Source: Lewinellaceae bacterium
GTDB lineage: Bacteria > Bacteroidota > Bacteroidia > Chitinophagales > Saprospiraceae
DNA: 64,000 nucleotides
Assembly (NCBI GenBank): GCA_020636355.1
Contig: JACJYB010000008.1
Coordinates: 62,001-126,000 of the forward strand
Reading direction: 5' to 3'
The notes under the pieces are model-generated. The model had not been told where the DNA came from. It did no database searches and saw only the letters and a list, made by a program, of their open reading frames with translations. Shown here piece after piece: positions 1-8,322 of the stretch (positions are counted from its first letter, which is position 1; every line of letters starts with the position of its first letter). Made by a program: the position numbers and the translations under genes.

Positions 1-2190
1 GTCTACCACGATTTGAACGCCAGGATATCCATGCAGACTTTCCCGGATCTTCTCCATAATCTCTACCGTGGATACGCCGTCACGCTTATCGGATGGCACA
101 AAAGCTACGGTTATCCGCGCTTTATGCGGCGATGCTCCCGGCTCCGGCGGGCTATTGGGGTCCGATGTATTTTCACCGATCTGGACAAGCACCGATTCGA
201 CGACCCGTTGATAAGGTTCGATAACATTTTTGATCCGGTCTTCCATGGAATGCATCAACCGGTTGGTGGCTTCGATGTCCGTACCGATCGGTAATTCAAT
301 AAATGCATTTACGTATAATGGATCCGACTTGGAAAAAAAGATGACGGCCGGCGATTTAATAGCCAGGAGTGCCAATGCGAAAAACAACAATCCAAAGGTC
401 CCAGCAAAGAACCACAAGGGGTTTTTACGGCGCAAGGCAAAACGTACAAACCGGTCGTACGAGTGCTCCAGGATCGGCAACAGATTATTTTGAAAATAAA
501 AGGCAGCACGTCGCAGTAAGAAGAAATTGATCAAGGTAATCAGGATAGCGATCCCCAATAAATTCCTTGCCCATTCGATTCCGGCCATGTGCATCCCGAC
601 AGCCAGCAGGGTCATCGCTCCAGCGCCGATCAGGATATTGCGGCGTTTGCGTTGACGCGCCGATTTTTGTTCGAGCCGCTTGTCTACTTTCATAAACACA
701 GCCGTGAAGACCGGATTGATCACCAGCGCAACCAGCAACGAGGAAGTAAGCACTATAATCAGTGTCAACGGTAAATACTGCATGAAATTACCAACAATGC
801 CGGGCCAGAATGCCAAAGGAATAAATGCGGCCAGCGTCGTCGCCGTAGACGAGATTATAGGCATAGCCACTTCTCCCGCTCCCCGTTTTGCCGCTTCAAT
901 GCCCTTATATCCATTCTGCATGTACCGGTAAATGTTTTCCACGACCACGATGGCATTGTCGACCAGCATACCCAGAGCCAGAATCAGGGAGAAAAGAACG
1001 ATGATGTTCATGGTCGTACCCGATAAGTACAACCACATGATCCCCATCAGCATGGACCAGGGAATAGCCATCCCTACAAACAGCGCATTGCGGAGTCCCA
1101 GGAAAAACAATAAGACCAGCACCACCAGGATAACACCTGAGATGATCGAGTTCTCCAGATTGGAAACCTGGTCCCGGGTGTGGATGGATTGATCGTTGAA
1201 GATGCTGATCCGCAAATCTGTGGGCAGATCCGGCTGCACCTTTTCGATCACTTCTTTAACATGGTCGGAAGCATCCAGCAAGTTCTGTCCTTTGCGCTTG
1301 ATGACATCCAGCGAAATAACCGGCAGCCCGTCCGAGCGGGCGTACGAAGTACGGTCCTGATAGGCCATCTTAACGGTGGCAATATCCTTTAGGTATATCG
1401 GATTTTGAAATTCCGATTTGACGATGAGGTTTTCAATTTCGCTGACATTCTCAAACTGTCCAACGACGCGGATAGCTCTCCGGAAATCATTGTTAACTAA
1501 CTCGCCACCGGACATGTTTAGGTTTTCAGCCGACACTGCATTCGCAATATCACCGAAACTTACCTTAACCCCTTGCATTTTGGCAATGTCCGCATTGATC
1601 TGAACTTCACGCTCAAGGGCACCCTTCATATCCACTTTGGACACCTCATCGATGTCTTCCAGGTGATCTTTGATGTAATCCGCATAATTCCGCAACTCAT
1701 CGTTGTTGTAATCCCCCGAGACATTGACGGTCATGATTGGGATTTCGGACAAGTTAATATCCGTGACATAAGGTTCCTGAGTCAGATCCGTAGGCAACTC
1801 GGATTTTGATTTATCGACGGCGTCTTTGACCTTGCGCAAGGCATTGTCAATGTCCTCGTCCGTTTCAAACTCGGCGATGATCACCGAATAATCCTGCATG
1901 GACGTTGAGTTAACATTTTTGATGCCCTGGATGGATTGGATTTCTTTTTCAATTGGACGGGTGACCAGGTTTTCGATGTCTGCGGCTGAGTTCCCGAAAT
2001 ACGGCGTATTGACGTATATCTGAGGGAAAACCACCTCAGGAAATTGTTCTTTGGGCATCCGGTTGTAAGACTGGATTCCAAAAAGCAGGATCATAAACGT
2101 TACTATGAAGATGCTGGTGGAATTATCTACCGCCAGGTTCGTCAGACTGAAATAACGTTGTTTGGAAGCTTGCGGTGAATTATTTTCCAT
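1..2190 (-). CDS. RND efflux pump inner-membrane subunit (partial)
   Basis: Inner-membrane proton-driven transporter of the AcrB/CusA type. It would work with the membrane-fusion and TolC proteins encoded just upstream. The reading frame is open from an ATG at 2190 to the window edge, giving about 730 residues of a protein normally near 1,000-1,050, so the C-terminal third lies outside. Visible are the N-terminal membrane helix, the periplasmic porter domain, a membrane block with GMLVDNAIVVVENI, and the start of the second porter half. The TM4 motif has Asp-Asn where AcrB has Asp-Asp, which is common in other RND branches. The start overlaps the end of the fusion-protein gene by 11 bases, which suggests translational coupling. 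The substrate cannot be read from the sequence. Confidence 0.93.
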   Translation of the reverse strand, partial: MENNSPQASKQRYFSLTNLAVDNSTSIFIVTFMILLFGIQSYNRMPKEQFPEVVFPQIYVNTPYFGNSAADIENLVTRPIEKEIQSIQGIKNVNSTSMQDYSVIIAEFETDEDIDNALRKVKDAVDKSKSELPTDLTQEPYVTDINLSEIPIMTVNVSGDYNNDELRNYADYIKDHLEDIDEVSKVDMKGALEREVQINADIAKMQGVKVSFGDIANAVSAENLNMSGGELVNNDFRRAIRVVGQFENVSEIENLIVKSEFQNPIYLKDIATVKMAYQDRTSYARSDGLPVISLDVIKRKGQNLLDASDHVKEVIEKVQPDLPTDLRISIFNDQSIHTRDQVSNLENSIISGVILVVLVLLFFLGLRNALFVGMAIPWSMLMGIMWLYLSGTTMNIIVLFSLILALGMLVDNAIVVVENIYRYMQNGYKGIEAAKRGAGEVAMPIISSTATTLAAFIPLAFWPGIVGNFMQYLPLTLIIVLTSSLLVALVINPVFTAVFMKVDKRLEQKSARQRKRRNILIGAGAMTLLAVGMHMAGIEWARNLLGIAILITLINFFLLRRAAFYFQNNLLPILEHSYDRFVRFALRRKNPLWFFAGTFGLLFFALALLAIKSPAVIFFSKSDPLYVNAFIELPIGTDIEATNRLMHSMEDRIKNVIEPYQRVVESVLVQIGENTSDPNSPPEPGASPHKARITVAFVPSDKRDGVSTVEIMEKIRESLHGYPGVQIVVD

Positions 2191-3376
2191 TTTTCTCAGT
2201 TAATGCGGCTTGCGGTTGGACAATTTCAATTGGTTCTCCATTGGATACTTCCTGTGCACCTTCCACAATCAGACGCAAGCCGGCTTGAAGCCCTTCATTG
2301 ACTACGGCCTGATCGTTGTATGCAATCCCGGTTGTCACGTAGACTTTTTTTGCGACCAAACCTGTTGCGGTGGAGTCGGATACCATGACGAACTGATCGC
2401 CACCTACCTCTTGCTGGACCAAATAAAGCGGTACCACCAAAGCGTCCGGGATAGCCTGGTCACGGAATTTAATCTCTGCCAACAAATTGGGTTTCAGGAT
2501 ACCCGACGGATTTGGGAGCTCAGCCTCGACACTAAATGTCCGGTTAGCCGAATTGATGGTCCGTCCAAGCAGGGTGACCCGCGCGGTCACTTCCTGGTTG
2601 AGCGCAGGAAATGAAATCTGGACCTGGTCTCCTTTGTGGATGGTGCCCAGGTATTTCTCCGGTACTTCCGCTTCCACTTTAACCTTACGGACATCCAGGA
2701 TGCTGACGATGGGAGCACCTGGTCCTGCCAGTTCCCCTTCCTTCAGATAAACCATATCGATGACGCCGGATAAAGGCGCATAGACATCGGCTTTAGCCAA
2801 CTGGGCATCAATTGTCTCGAGGGATTTTTCCAGGCGTTCCTTATTGTTTTTCGCCTGCAAATACTGGATTTCGGACCCGATCTCCTGTTCCCATAATTTG
2901 GACTGTTTTTCAAAAACAGTGGTAGCAAGTTGCAGAGCGGTTTCAATTTCCGCCTTTTGCTTTAGGATGGTTTCAGCGTCCAATACGGCAATCAGGGCAC
3001 CCCGGCTTACCTGCTGGCCTTCTTTAACCTTGAGGTTCAGTATGCGTCCGCCCATCTCGCTGCTGGCATTCACTGCTTCATCAGCCTGGACATTGCCCTG
3101 GATTTTAATAAAATGCTCAAATTCGACAGGCATCAGCTGGGTAGTAGTAACCAGCGTTTTTGCCGTCGGGTGCTGGGTAGTGTCCAACTTGGCCAAGGCT
3201 TTTTCTATCTCAGCGATGTCGGTATTCAAGCTACGCAGCTCGCTTTGCTTTTTTTCGTACAATGCTTTCAGCTCGGTCAGGTCTGTGGGCATCGTTTCTT
3301 CCTGTCCTGAAGAACATGCGATAAGGCCTGCCGAAAAAAGAAGAACAATCGTTTTAAATGAATCGGTCCATTTCAT
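2180..3376 (-). CDS. RND efflux periplasmic adaptor (membrane fusion protein)
   Basis: Periplasmic adaptor linking the RND pump to the TolC channel. The 398-residue protein begins with a lipoprotein signal ending in LIAC-S (Cys about residue 21), so it is probably anchored by lipid. A coiled coil (about residues 30-65) precedes the lipoyl/barrel part with the family pattern GGRILNLKVKEGQQVSRG. A second helical hairpin (about 130-190) is followed by VYAPLSGVIDMVYLKEGELA and the beta-barrel domain. It lies 28 bases downstream of the TolC gene and overlaps the RND gene. The order tetR-tolC-MFP-RND is typical of drug or solvent efflux operons in Bacteroidota. Confidence 0.93.
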   Translation of the reverse strand: MKWTDSFKTIVLLFSAGLIACSSGQEETMPTDLTELKALYEKKQSELRSLNTDIAEIEKALAKLDTTQHPTAKTLVTTTQLMPVEFEHFIKIQGNVQADEAVNASSEMGGRILNLKVKEGQQVSRGALIAVLDAETILKQKAEIETALQLATTVFEKQSKLWEQEIGSEIQYLQAKNNKERLEKSLETIDAQLAKADVYAPLSGVIDMVYLKEGELAGPGAPIVSILDVRKVKVEAEVPEKYLGTIHKGDQVQISFPALNQEVTARVTLLGRTINSANRTFSVEAELPNPSGILKPNLLAEIKFRDQAIPDALVVPLYLVQQEVGGDQFVMVSDSTATGLVAKKVYVTTGIAYNDQAVVNEGLQAGLRLIVEGAQEVSNGEPIEIVQPQAALTEKNGK

Positions 3377-3404
3377 AGTCCTGGTATTAGAGATTAGGGT
3401 GACT

Positions 3405-4820
3405 TTACTTAATTCCCAAAGCTTTTTGCCAATCGTTTTTTGCTACTACGAGATCGTATTCTGCATTCATCAAATTGGCCTGGGCTTCATAATATTCGCG
3501 TTCTGCTTGGATGACTTCCAAACTGGTACCTACCCCTTCCTTGAATTTGGTCTTGGCGGTTTCCAGGATCCGGGTAGCCAGGTCCAGGTTGCGCTGGGAT
3601 GCTTCCAGGGATTCCCTGGCATTAGCATATTGGGTGCGGGCATTGCTTACCTCCAGGGACACCGACTGCTTAAACAGGTCGGTTTGTACCTGATTGCGGG
3701 CCAGGGTAATTTTTGCCTGATTGATTTTCGCTTTGCGGTCAAACCCGTCAAAGATGGGAACATTGAGGGTGACCCCTAAATAAGTCGAAGGGAACCAACC
3801 TGATTCCTTCCCATCAAAAAGTTTATTCCGTTGCAGCGATGCAGCGGCTGCGCCAAATCCCCGCAACGAAGGATAGTAGCCTAATTGCTGCCTTTTCACG
3901 TCCATTTCTGCCAGAGTATGCGCCGTTTCCAATACCCGGTATTCGGGTCTCTGGTTGTAATCGATGGCCAGTGCCGCCCACTCGGGCGTTGCTTTTGCTT
4001 GATCGACCAGGTCATCGAATGCATCCGAAAGGGTGATCTCCTGGTCTAAGGGAAAGGCCATCTGAAACTTCAGTAGGTTTTTACTCAGCTCGATGTAACG
4101 CTTTACATTATCGAGATTGCGTTTCAGGTTTTCCAGGGTCAACTGGATGCGGTCGACATCCATTTTCTCAATAAATCCGTTTTCGTACGTGATGCGCGTT
4201 TCATGATAGGTCTGCTCAAGGGAAGCGATGTTATTCAGCAGGATGGTCTCATTTTTGGCGGCACTCATGACCGCCAGGTATGCTGTCGTAACATTGTTTT
4301 CGAGATCACGGATGGAAACATTCTGCTGGCGGACCGCCAATTCACGAGCGAGGCGTACCGCTTTAAGCCCTAGAAAATAGGAGCCGTCAACCAGGAGCAT
4401 ATCCAGGTTCAAGCCGGCATTGACGTTGTTGTTCCTTCCGAACTGGGCTGGAAAACCGGCATCGGATCCGGGTAAAACTTCATTGGATGAGATCAGGTTA
4501 TACGTGAGTAACCGTCCATCTACGGCCGGCCCGAGAAAATCGGGCAGAATCTGGGTTGGAATGTTGATGTAATACTGGTAATTAACACTTCCGCTAATTT
4601 TGGGAATCCCAATGGCTTTGTAAGCCGTGATCTGTTCATTGGCATCCTGGACATCCAGATTTGCCAATTGCATGGACGTGCTGTGCTCTTTCGCGTACTG
4701 GATAGCCTGATCCAGGGTGAAAGACTGGGTCTGTGCGAACAGCTGACCAGAAAGCATGACCGAACATAAAATCGGCAAAAGTGTCCGATAAAACTTAAGC
4801 TGCTTCGTTAAAATGTTCAT
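3405..4820 (-). CDS. TolC family outer-membrane efflux protein
   Basis: Outer-membrane channel of the tripartite pump. I chose the ATG at 4820 (MNILTKQLKFYR...), giving 471 residues with a Sec signal ending near QLFAQ. An in-frame start at 4868 would add 16 residues ahead of the signal peptide and is less likely. The start overlaps the end of the tetR gene by 26 bases. The protein shows the two-fold repeat of the OEP family: long amphipathic helices with many Asn, Gln and Ala, and a closing repeat (residues about 390-465, LEVIQAEREYYEAQANLMNAE-like) typical of the second half. Its role follows from family and operon position. Confidence 0.92.
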   Translation of the reverse strand: MNILTKQLKFYRTLLPILCSVMLSGQLFAQTQSFTLDQAIQYAKEHSTSMQLANLDVQDANEQITAYKAIGIPKISGSVNYQYYINIPTQILPDFLGPAVDGRLLTYNLISSNEVLPGSDAGFPAQFGRNNNVNAGLNLDMLLVDGSYFLGLKAVRLARELAVRQQNVSIRDLENNVTTAYLAVMSAAKNETILLNNIASLEQTYHETRITYENGFIEKMDVDRIQLTLENLKRNLDNVKRYIELSKNLLKFQMAFPLDQEITLSDAFDDLVDQAKATPEWAALAIDYNQRPEYRVLETAHTLAEMDVKRQQLGYYPSLRGFGAAAASLQRNKLFDGKESGWFPSTYLGVTLNVPIFDGFDRKAKINQAKITLARNQVQTDLFKQSVSLEVSNARTQYANARESLEASQRNLDLATRILETAKTKFKEGVGTSLEVIQAEREYYEAQANLMNAEYDLVVAKNDWQKALGIK

Positions 4821-5415
4821 AGAAGTGTTTTTGTAAGTGTGCATAGCCGGATTGTGATACAATACCATTCAGATGGTAGCGAAGAAAATGTTCGAACAAA
4901 TCACTGGGCCGGTATTTGGCCGGGGGGAATACTTCATCATTGACAATCATCGTCGTACTCTCCACATAGATTCTTGCCAATACATCCGTATTCAGATTCG
5001 AACGGTAAAGCCCCTGGGTCTTGCCACGCTCCAGGTTGGCGCGAACGGTTTCATAGACAAAAGACTTATGGACTTCATTCCATTTACCATAAGCGGCTGA
5101 ATAATATTTCTGAAGGTCGAAGAGAATTTCTGAAGGTAATTCCCTGAGGATGTTCAGCACATAGGTACCTATCTTTAAAAACTCATCGATGGCATCGGTG
5201 CTTTTGACCAGGATATCCCGTATTATCCTGGTTTCCTCATTAAGATGTGATTGCAACAGGATCCCGATGAGGTGCTCTTTATTATCAAAATGCTGGTAGA
5301 GCGTTTTTTTGGAAATTCCCAAATGGCGGGCCAGATTGTCCATGGTCACTCCCTTGATTCCCCGCTTAAGAAATAGCGTACGGGCATTATTGATGATTCT
5401 TTGCTTCAACTCCAT
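4795..5415 (-). CDS. TetR/AcrR family transcriptional regulator
   Basis: Probable repressor of the efflux operon that it heads. The 206-residue protein has the N-terminal TetR helix-turn-helix (about residues 20-50, with GVTMDNLARHLGISKKTLYQHF) and a variable C-terminal ligand and dimer domain. It is the first gene of the minus-strand unit tetR-tolC-MFP-RND. Upstream, a promoter overlaps one palindrome and a second palindrome lies just beyond it, as expected for autoregulation. The ligand is unknown. The family and DNA-binding role are clear; repression of this operon is inferred from layout. Confidence 0.92.
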   Translation of the reverse strand: MELKQRIINNARTLFLKRGIKGVTMDNLARHLGISKKTLYQHFDNKEHLIGILLQSHLNEETRIIRDILVKSTDAIDEFLKIGTYVLNILRELPSEILFDLQKYYSAAYGKWNEVHKSFVYETVRANLERGKTQGLYRSNLNTDVLARIYVESTTMIVNDEVFPPAKYRPSDLFEHFLRYHLNGIVSQSGYAHLQKHFYEHFNEAA

Positions 5416-5431
5416 AGTCAGAAAAACCGCG

Positions 5432-5464
5432 CAAAACTAGTCGAATAAACGGCCGGAAACAAAA
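5432..5464 (-). promoter_or_regulatory. Promoter of the tetR efflux operon
   Basis: On the minus strand a -7 element TAGTTTTG (5439-5432) matches the Bacteroidota consensus TAnnTTTG exactly. A TTTTG (5464-5460) lies 20 bases upstream as the -33 element. The tetR start codon is about 17 bases downstream of the -7 box, so the leader would be very short. Confidence 0.68.
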
Positions 5465-5492
5465 TTTGTTTCGAAAGTTTCCGATCGGAAAC
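5456..5492. promoter_or_regulatory. Paired palindromes, likely TetR operators
   Basis: GTTTCCGATCGGAAAC (5477-5492) is a perfect 16-base palindrome. GAAACAAAATTTGTTTC (5456-5472) is palindromic except for its central base. Both share GAAAC/GTTTC arms. The second covers the -33 element of the efflux promoter, so a bound TetR dimer would block it. Binding by this particular TetR is inferred. Confidence 0.6.
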
Positions 5493-5539
5493 GCAAATGT
5501 TCGACAAATTCGGGTTTCACATCGATGAAAGGATTTTAT

Positions 5540-6538
5540 TTAGCGAGTATGTTCCGCCATAAAGCGACCACAGGTGTATTGCAGGGTTTCTTCCAGTGGG
5601 GTGAATTGCATGCCTAGATCGCGAATGGCTTTTTGGGCATCAAACCGGTTCGTCTGCCCGGTATTACGCAGGATTTCACTGGAAACGGGATGATGCCAGA
5701 GACCCATCGCTTCCAGGGGGGCGACCACTGCCAAACCAAGACGTCGCAGCATACGGGATACTTCCCAGCGGGGAACCGGTTTATCCAGCAACCCGGCTAT
5801 CCGCATGAGCAAATCCCGATAGGAGGTGTTGGTACCATTCAGAATGTAGCGTTCTTCCGTCAGATCTTCCCGCTTTAAGCCTTCCCAAACTGCAGCGACC
5901 ACATCACGGACATCGACGAAGCCGGTGCCTCCCGGCGCGTAAAACCTAAGACCATGCCACACCTGACTAAACAGCTGACAAGAACTTTGATTCCAGTTAC
6001 CGGTGCCGAGGACAGTGCTGGGATTAAATATGAGGCCTTCCAGACCTTCCGCAAATCCTCTCCAGACCTCTAGCTCAGCCCAATATTTGGACCAGCTGTA
6101 ATTTGAGTGGTAGACCTCGTCCCGCCACTCCGCTTGTTCATCAATCAGTCCAAATTCCACATGACCGGTGGCCGCTACGGAACTCATGTAAAGCAGCCGT
6201 TTAGGACTTTCATCCTCGAGCATGATGTTGACCACATTGGCGGTTCCCTCCACATTGACGGCGTACAGTTGTGGTGCATCCTGGCGTCGGTACGACACGA
6301 CTGCCGCGTTGTGGATCACGACATCAGCGGACTGGATGGCTTGCCGAAGGGAAGAAAGCTCCAAGACATCTCCGGTTATCCAGCGGATACCCGGATCGTC
6401 CAATAGGTCATTAACCAGGCTTAAATCGGACTGTGCGCGATGCATGGCTATCACCCGGATCTCCGGTTGCGCAGAAAGAAAGCGGACCAGGTGGGCGCCA
6501 AGAAATCCATTTGCTCCGGTGACTAAAACATGCTTCAT
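5540..6538 (-). CDS. NAD(P)-dependent epimerase/dehydratase family protein
   Basis: Extended short-chain dehydrogenase with a Rossmann fold. The nucleotide-binding motif TGANGFLG is at residues 7-14. A Ser at 119-120 and Tyr147-x3-Lys151 (YSWSK) form the usual catalytic set. The 332-residue length fits the dihydroflavonol reductase/nucleoside-sugar epimerase group. Its ATG overlaps the anmK stop by four bases (ATGA), so the two are translated together. The substrate cannot be told; similar proteins act on sugar nucleotides, sterols or flavonoid-like ketones. It is the last gene of the cytochrome c-anmK-epimerase unit. Confidence 0.85.
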   Translation of the reverse strand: MKHVLVTGANGFLGAHLVRFLSAQPEIRVIAMHRAQSDLSLVNDLLDDPGIRWITGDVLELSSLRQAIQSADVVIHNAAVVSYRRQDAPQLYAVNVEGTANVVNIMLEDESPKRLLYMSSVAATGHVEFGLIDEQAEWRDEVYHSNYSWSKYWAELEVWRGFAEGLEGLIFNPSTVLGTGNWNQSSCQLFSQVWHGLRFYAPGGTGFVDVRDVVAAVWEGLKREDLTEERYILNGTNTSYRDLLMRIAGLLDKPVPRWEVSRMLRRLGLAVVAPLEAMGLWHHPVSSEILRNTGQTNRFDAQKAIRDLGMQFTPLEETLQYTCGRFMAEHTR

Positions 6539-7623
6539 AGGGAAGGAATGGTTTGATACAATGCACCATTGGATGAGGGCCCGCTGGCACCGGTGAAGGT
6601 GGGCAGGCAGTTAGCTCGATGTTCGATCCTGAGATAGCCCATCAAAGCCATCAGGATCGCTTCCTTGTATTCCAGAATCCGTGCCTCCGGGATGATCCAT
6701 TCCACTTTCAATCCGGCTTTCACGGAATGCTCCATAAACCGTCTGATCAGAAAATCGTTGTATGCTCCGCCGCCGGTGATCAGGATCTTTCCGTTCACAA
6801 TGCTGTAGCGGACCAGCGACCGGACCACCTCTTCGGCAATATGTTCGGTTGCCGTTGCCAGTCGATCTTCCACCGGATGGGGATCATCCAGCAAGATGCG
6901 GGTAAAGTGATCGGTCACATATTGATTGTCCAGGCTTTTGGGTGGTTCTTTTGATAAAAAATCATCCGCACTTAACCGAGCCAGCAATTCGGGAATCACT
7001 TTGCCGGACTCTGCCAGCATACCACGGTCATCGTAAGCCTTACCGACCAAGCCGGCTAATGCATTTAATAGCTGATTTGCACCAGCCAGATCCCAGGCTT
7101 TACCGGTAGAAGGGAGCGTGATATTGGCTATACCGCCCAGGTTTAAGTAGGCGACATATCCGGGGTAAAGGTAAAGATCCGCAAGATGAGCCAGCGGCGC
7201 TCCCTGACCCTCTAGGGCCAAGTCCGCACTGCGCACGTCACACATCACCGGCAATGCGCATTGGGCAGAAATTGCCGCACCATGACCAAGCTGGATCGAA
7301 TAATGTGCGTCCGGCTGGTGGAATACCGTATGCCCATGGACTACTACCAGCTCCGGAATGCATCCTGTGGTTTCTGCGAATCCGGCAATTGCTTTGCCGA
7401 GCCAGGCTCCGTACTCGTAATTCCAGGAGAAAAAAGTATGCACATCTACCCGATGAACCTGCCGCAACCGATCCAGCCATTCCGCTTCATAAAATGCCTG
7501 GCCGGTAGCTACGACCTCATGGACAAAGTTACCTCCATCCGATGAAAACCGGCAAAGCGCCATATCCAGGCCATCCAGAGAACTGCCGGACATGACTCCA
7601 AGGATAAGCCGCGTTTTCGCCAT
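6535..7623 (-). CDS. anmK: Anhydro-N-acetylmuramic acid kinase
   Basis: Phosphorylates and opens 1,6-anhydro-MurNAc released from peptidoglycan, giving MurNAc-6-phosphate for reuse of the cell wall. The N-terminal signature GVMSGSSLDGLD (residues 9-20) is the ATP-binding motif of the AnmK family (usual form GTSxDGxD). The later LNLGGIANIT and ITGGGAYNDFL segments are also typical of the ASKHA fold. The 362-residue length is normal. It starts three bases after the cytochrome c gene and overlaps the epimerase gene by four. The MurQ etherase that would act next is not in the window. Confidence 0.94.
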   Translation of the reverse strand: MAKTRLILGVMSGSSLDGLDMALCRFSSDGGNFVHEVVATGQAFYEAEWLDRLRQVHRVDVHTFFSWNYEYGAWLGKAIAGFAETTGCIPELVVVHGHTVFHQPDAHYSIQLGHGAAISAQCALPVMCDVRSADLALEGQGAPLAHLADLYLYPGYVAYLNLGGIANITLPSTGKAWDLAGANQLLNALAGLVGKAYDDRGMLAESGKVIPELLARLSADDFLSKEPPKSLDNQYVTDHFTRILLDDPHPVEDRLATATEHIAEEVVRSLVRYSIVNGKILITGGGAYNDFLIRRFMEHSVKAGLKVEWIIPEARILEYKEAILMALMGYLRIEHRANCLPTFTGASGPSSNGALYQTIPSL

Positions 7624-7626
7624 GTA

Positions 7627-7989
7627 TTATTTTATAGTCATCGTGAATTTGGATACCTCTTCGATCTGCTCTTTGGTGAGTACATTTTCAAAAGGCACCA
7701 TCACATTTTTTCCATGGGTCACCTGTTCGATACGCTCTTCCAATGTTAGTTCGGATAACGTGAGGTCCTTGGCCCCATTCAGTCCAAGCTTACCATCCGG
7801 CCCATGACAAACTGCACAGTATTGCGTGAACAACTTTTTGCCCTCTTCACTTGCCGATTCAGCGTCCGGGGAGGTACTGCTGCTGGCGCTTGATGCCGTA
7901 TCGTCGCTACCGGAAGCCTTATCGGATGAAGGTGCGCATGCCATCATACTTACCGCGATGAACAAAAGCGCGATTAAAATTCTAGCCAT
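7627..7989 (-). CDS. c-type cytochrome lipoprotein
   Basis: Small electron-carrying mono-haem cytochrome, probably tethered to the cell envelope. The 120-residue protein has a lipoprotein signal (MMAC, Cys18), then a Ser/Ala/Asp-rich spacer (about 20-48) that would hold the haem domain away from the membrane. The haem site is CAVCH (Cys58, Cys61, His62), with Met97 in NVMVPF as the likely sixth ligand. It is the first gene of a unit with anmK and the epimerase, an unexpected pairing that may only reflect shared transcription. The donor and acceptor are unknown. Confidence 0.88.
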   Translation of the reverse strand: MARILIALLFIAVSMMACAPSSDKASGSDDTASSASSSTSPDAESASEEGKKLFTQYCAVCHGPDGKLGLNGAKDLTLSELTLEERIEQVTHGKNVMVPFENVLTKEQIEEVSKFTMTIK

Positions 7990-8322
7990 TTGATGAGTTT
8001 GCGATTAGACCAGTGAAGATACCATTTCTTCCTTTTTTCGCCGACAAGTTTAGACGATCTTGAATTACTTCAAATCTGCTTGGCGATTCAGCACGGGAAG
8101 ACCGGAGTCCCTCTGAAATTTTTGCCGGGCATACCTCAGGCAACCCGCTTCCCTTCATTTTATGATTTAGACCATCGATCCTCCTGATTTTTGACACCGG
8201 AATCACGTTTGGCAAGTCGGGAGAATTTCGATAACTTGATTTCCCTTTTACCAAGCGCAAAATCGGATGCGAACGATGGTCCTTTTTTGTTGCTATTTGA
8301 TCATCTCTAAAACATATTGGAT
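7990..8322. other. Divergent intergenic region, cytochrome c / EF-G-like
   Basis: No gene is supported in these 333 bases. On the plus strand TTTG (8208-8211) and TAACTTGA (8232-8239) are 20 bases apart and could be a weak promoter for the EF-G-like gene; the -7 box deviates at two positions. No clear hairpin or RNA gene was seen. An open frame on the minus strand here runs antisense into the EF-G-like gene and looks spurious. Confidence 0.5.

Noticed and set aside
1..2190. Loss of function in the RND pump because TM4 has Asp-Asn instead of Asp-Asp
   Set aside because: The Asp-Asn form is common in functional RND branches outside AcrB.
2844..3779. 311-codon open frame on the plus strand
   Set aside because: It is antisense to the adaptor and TolC genes, spans their boundary, and has no family features.
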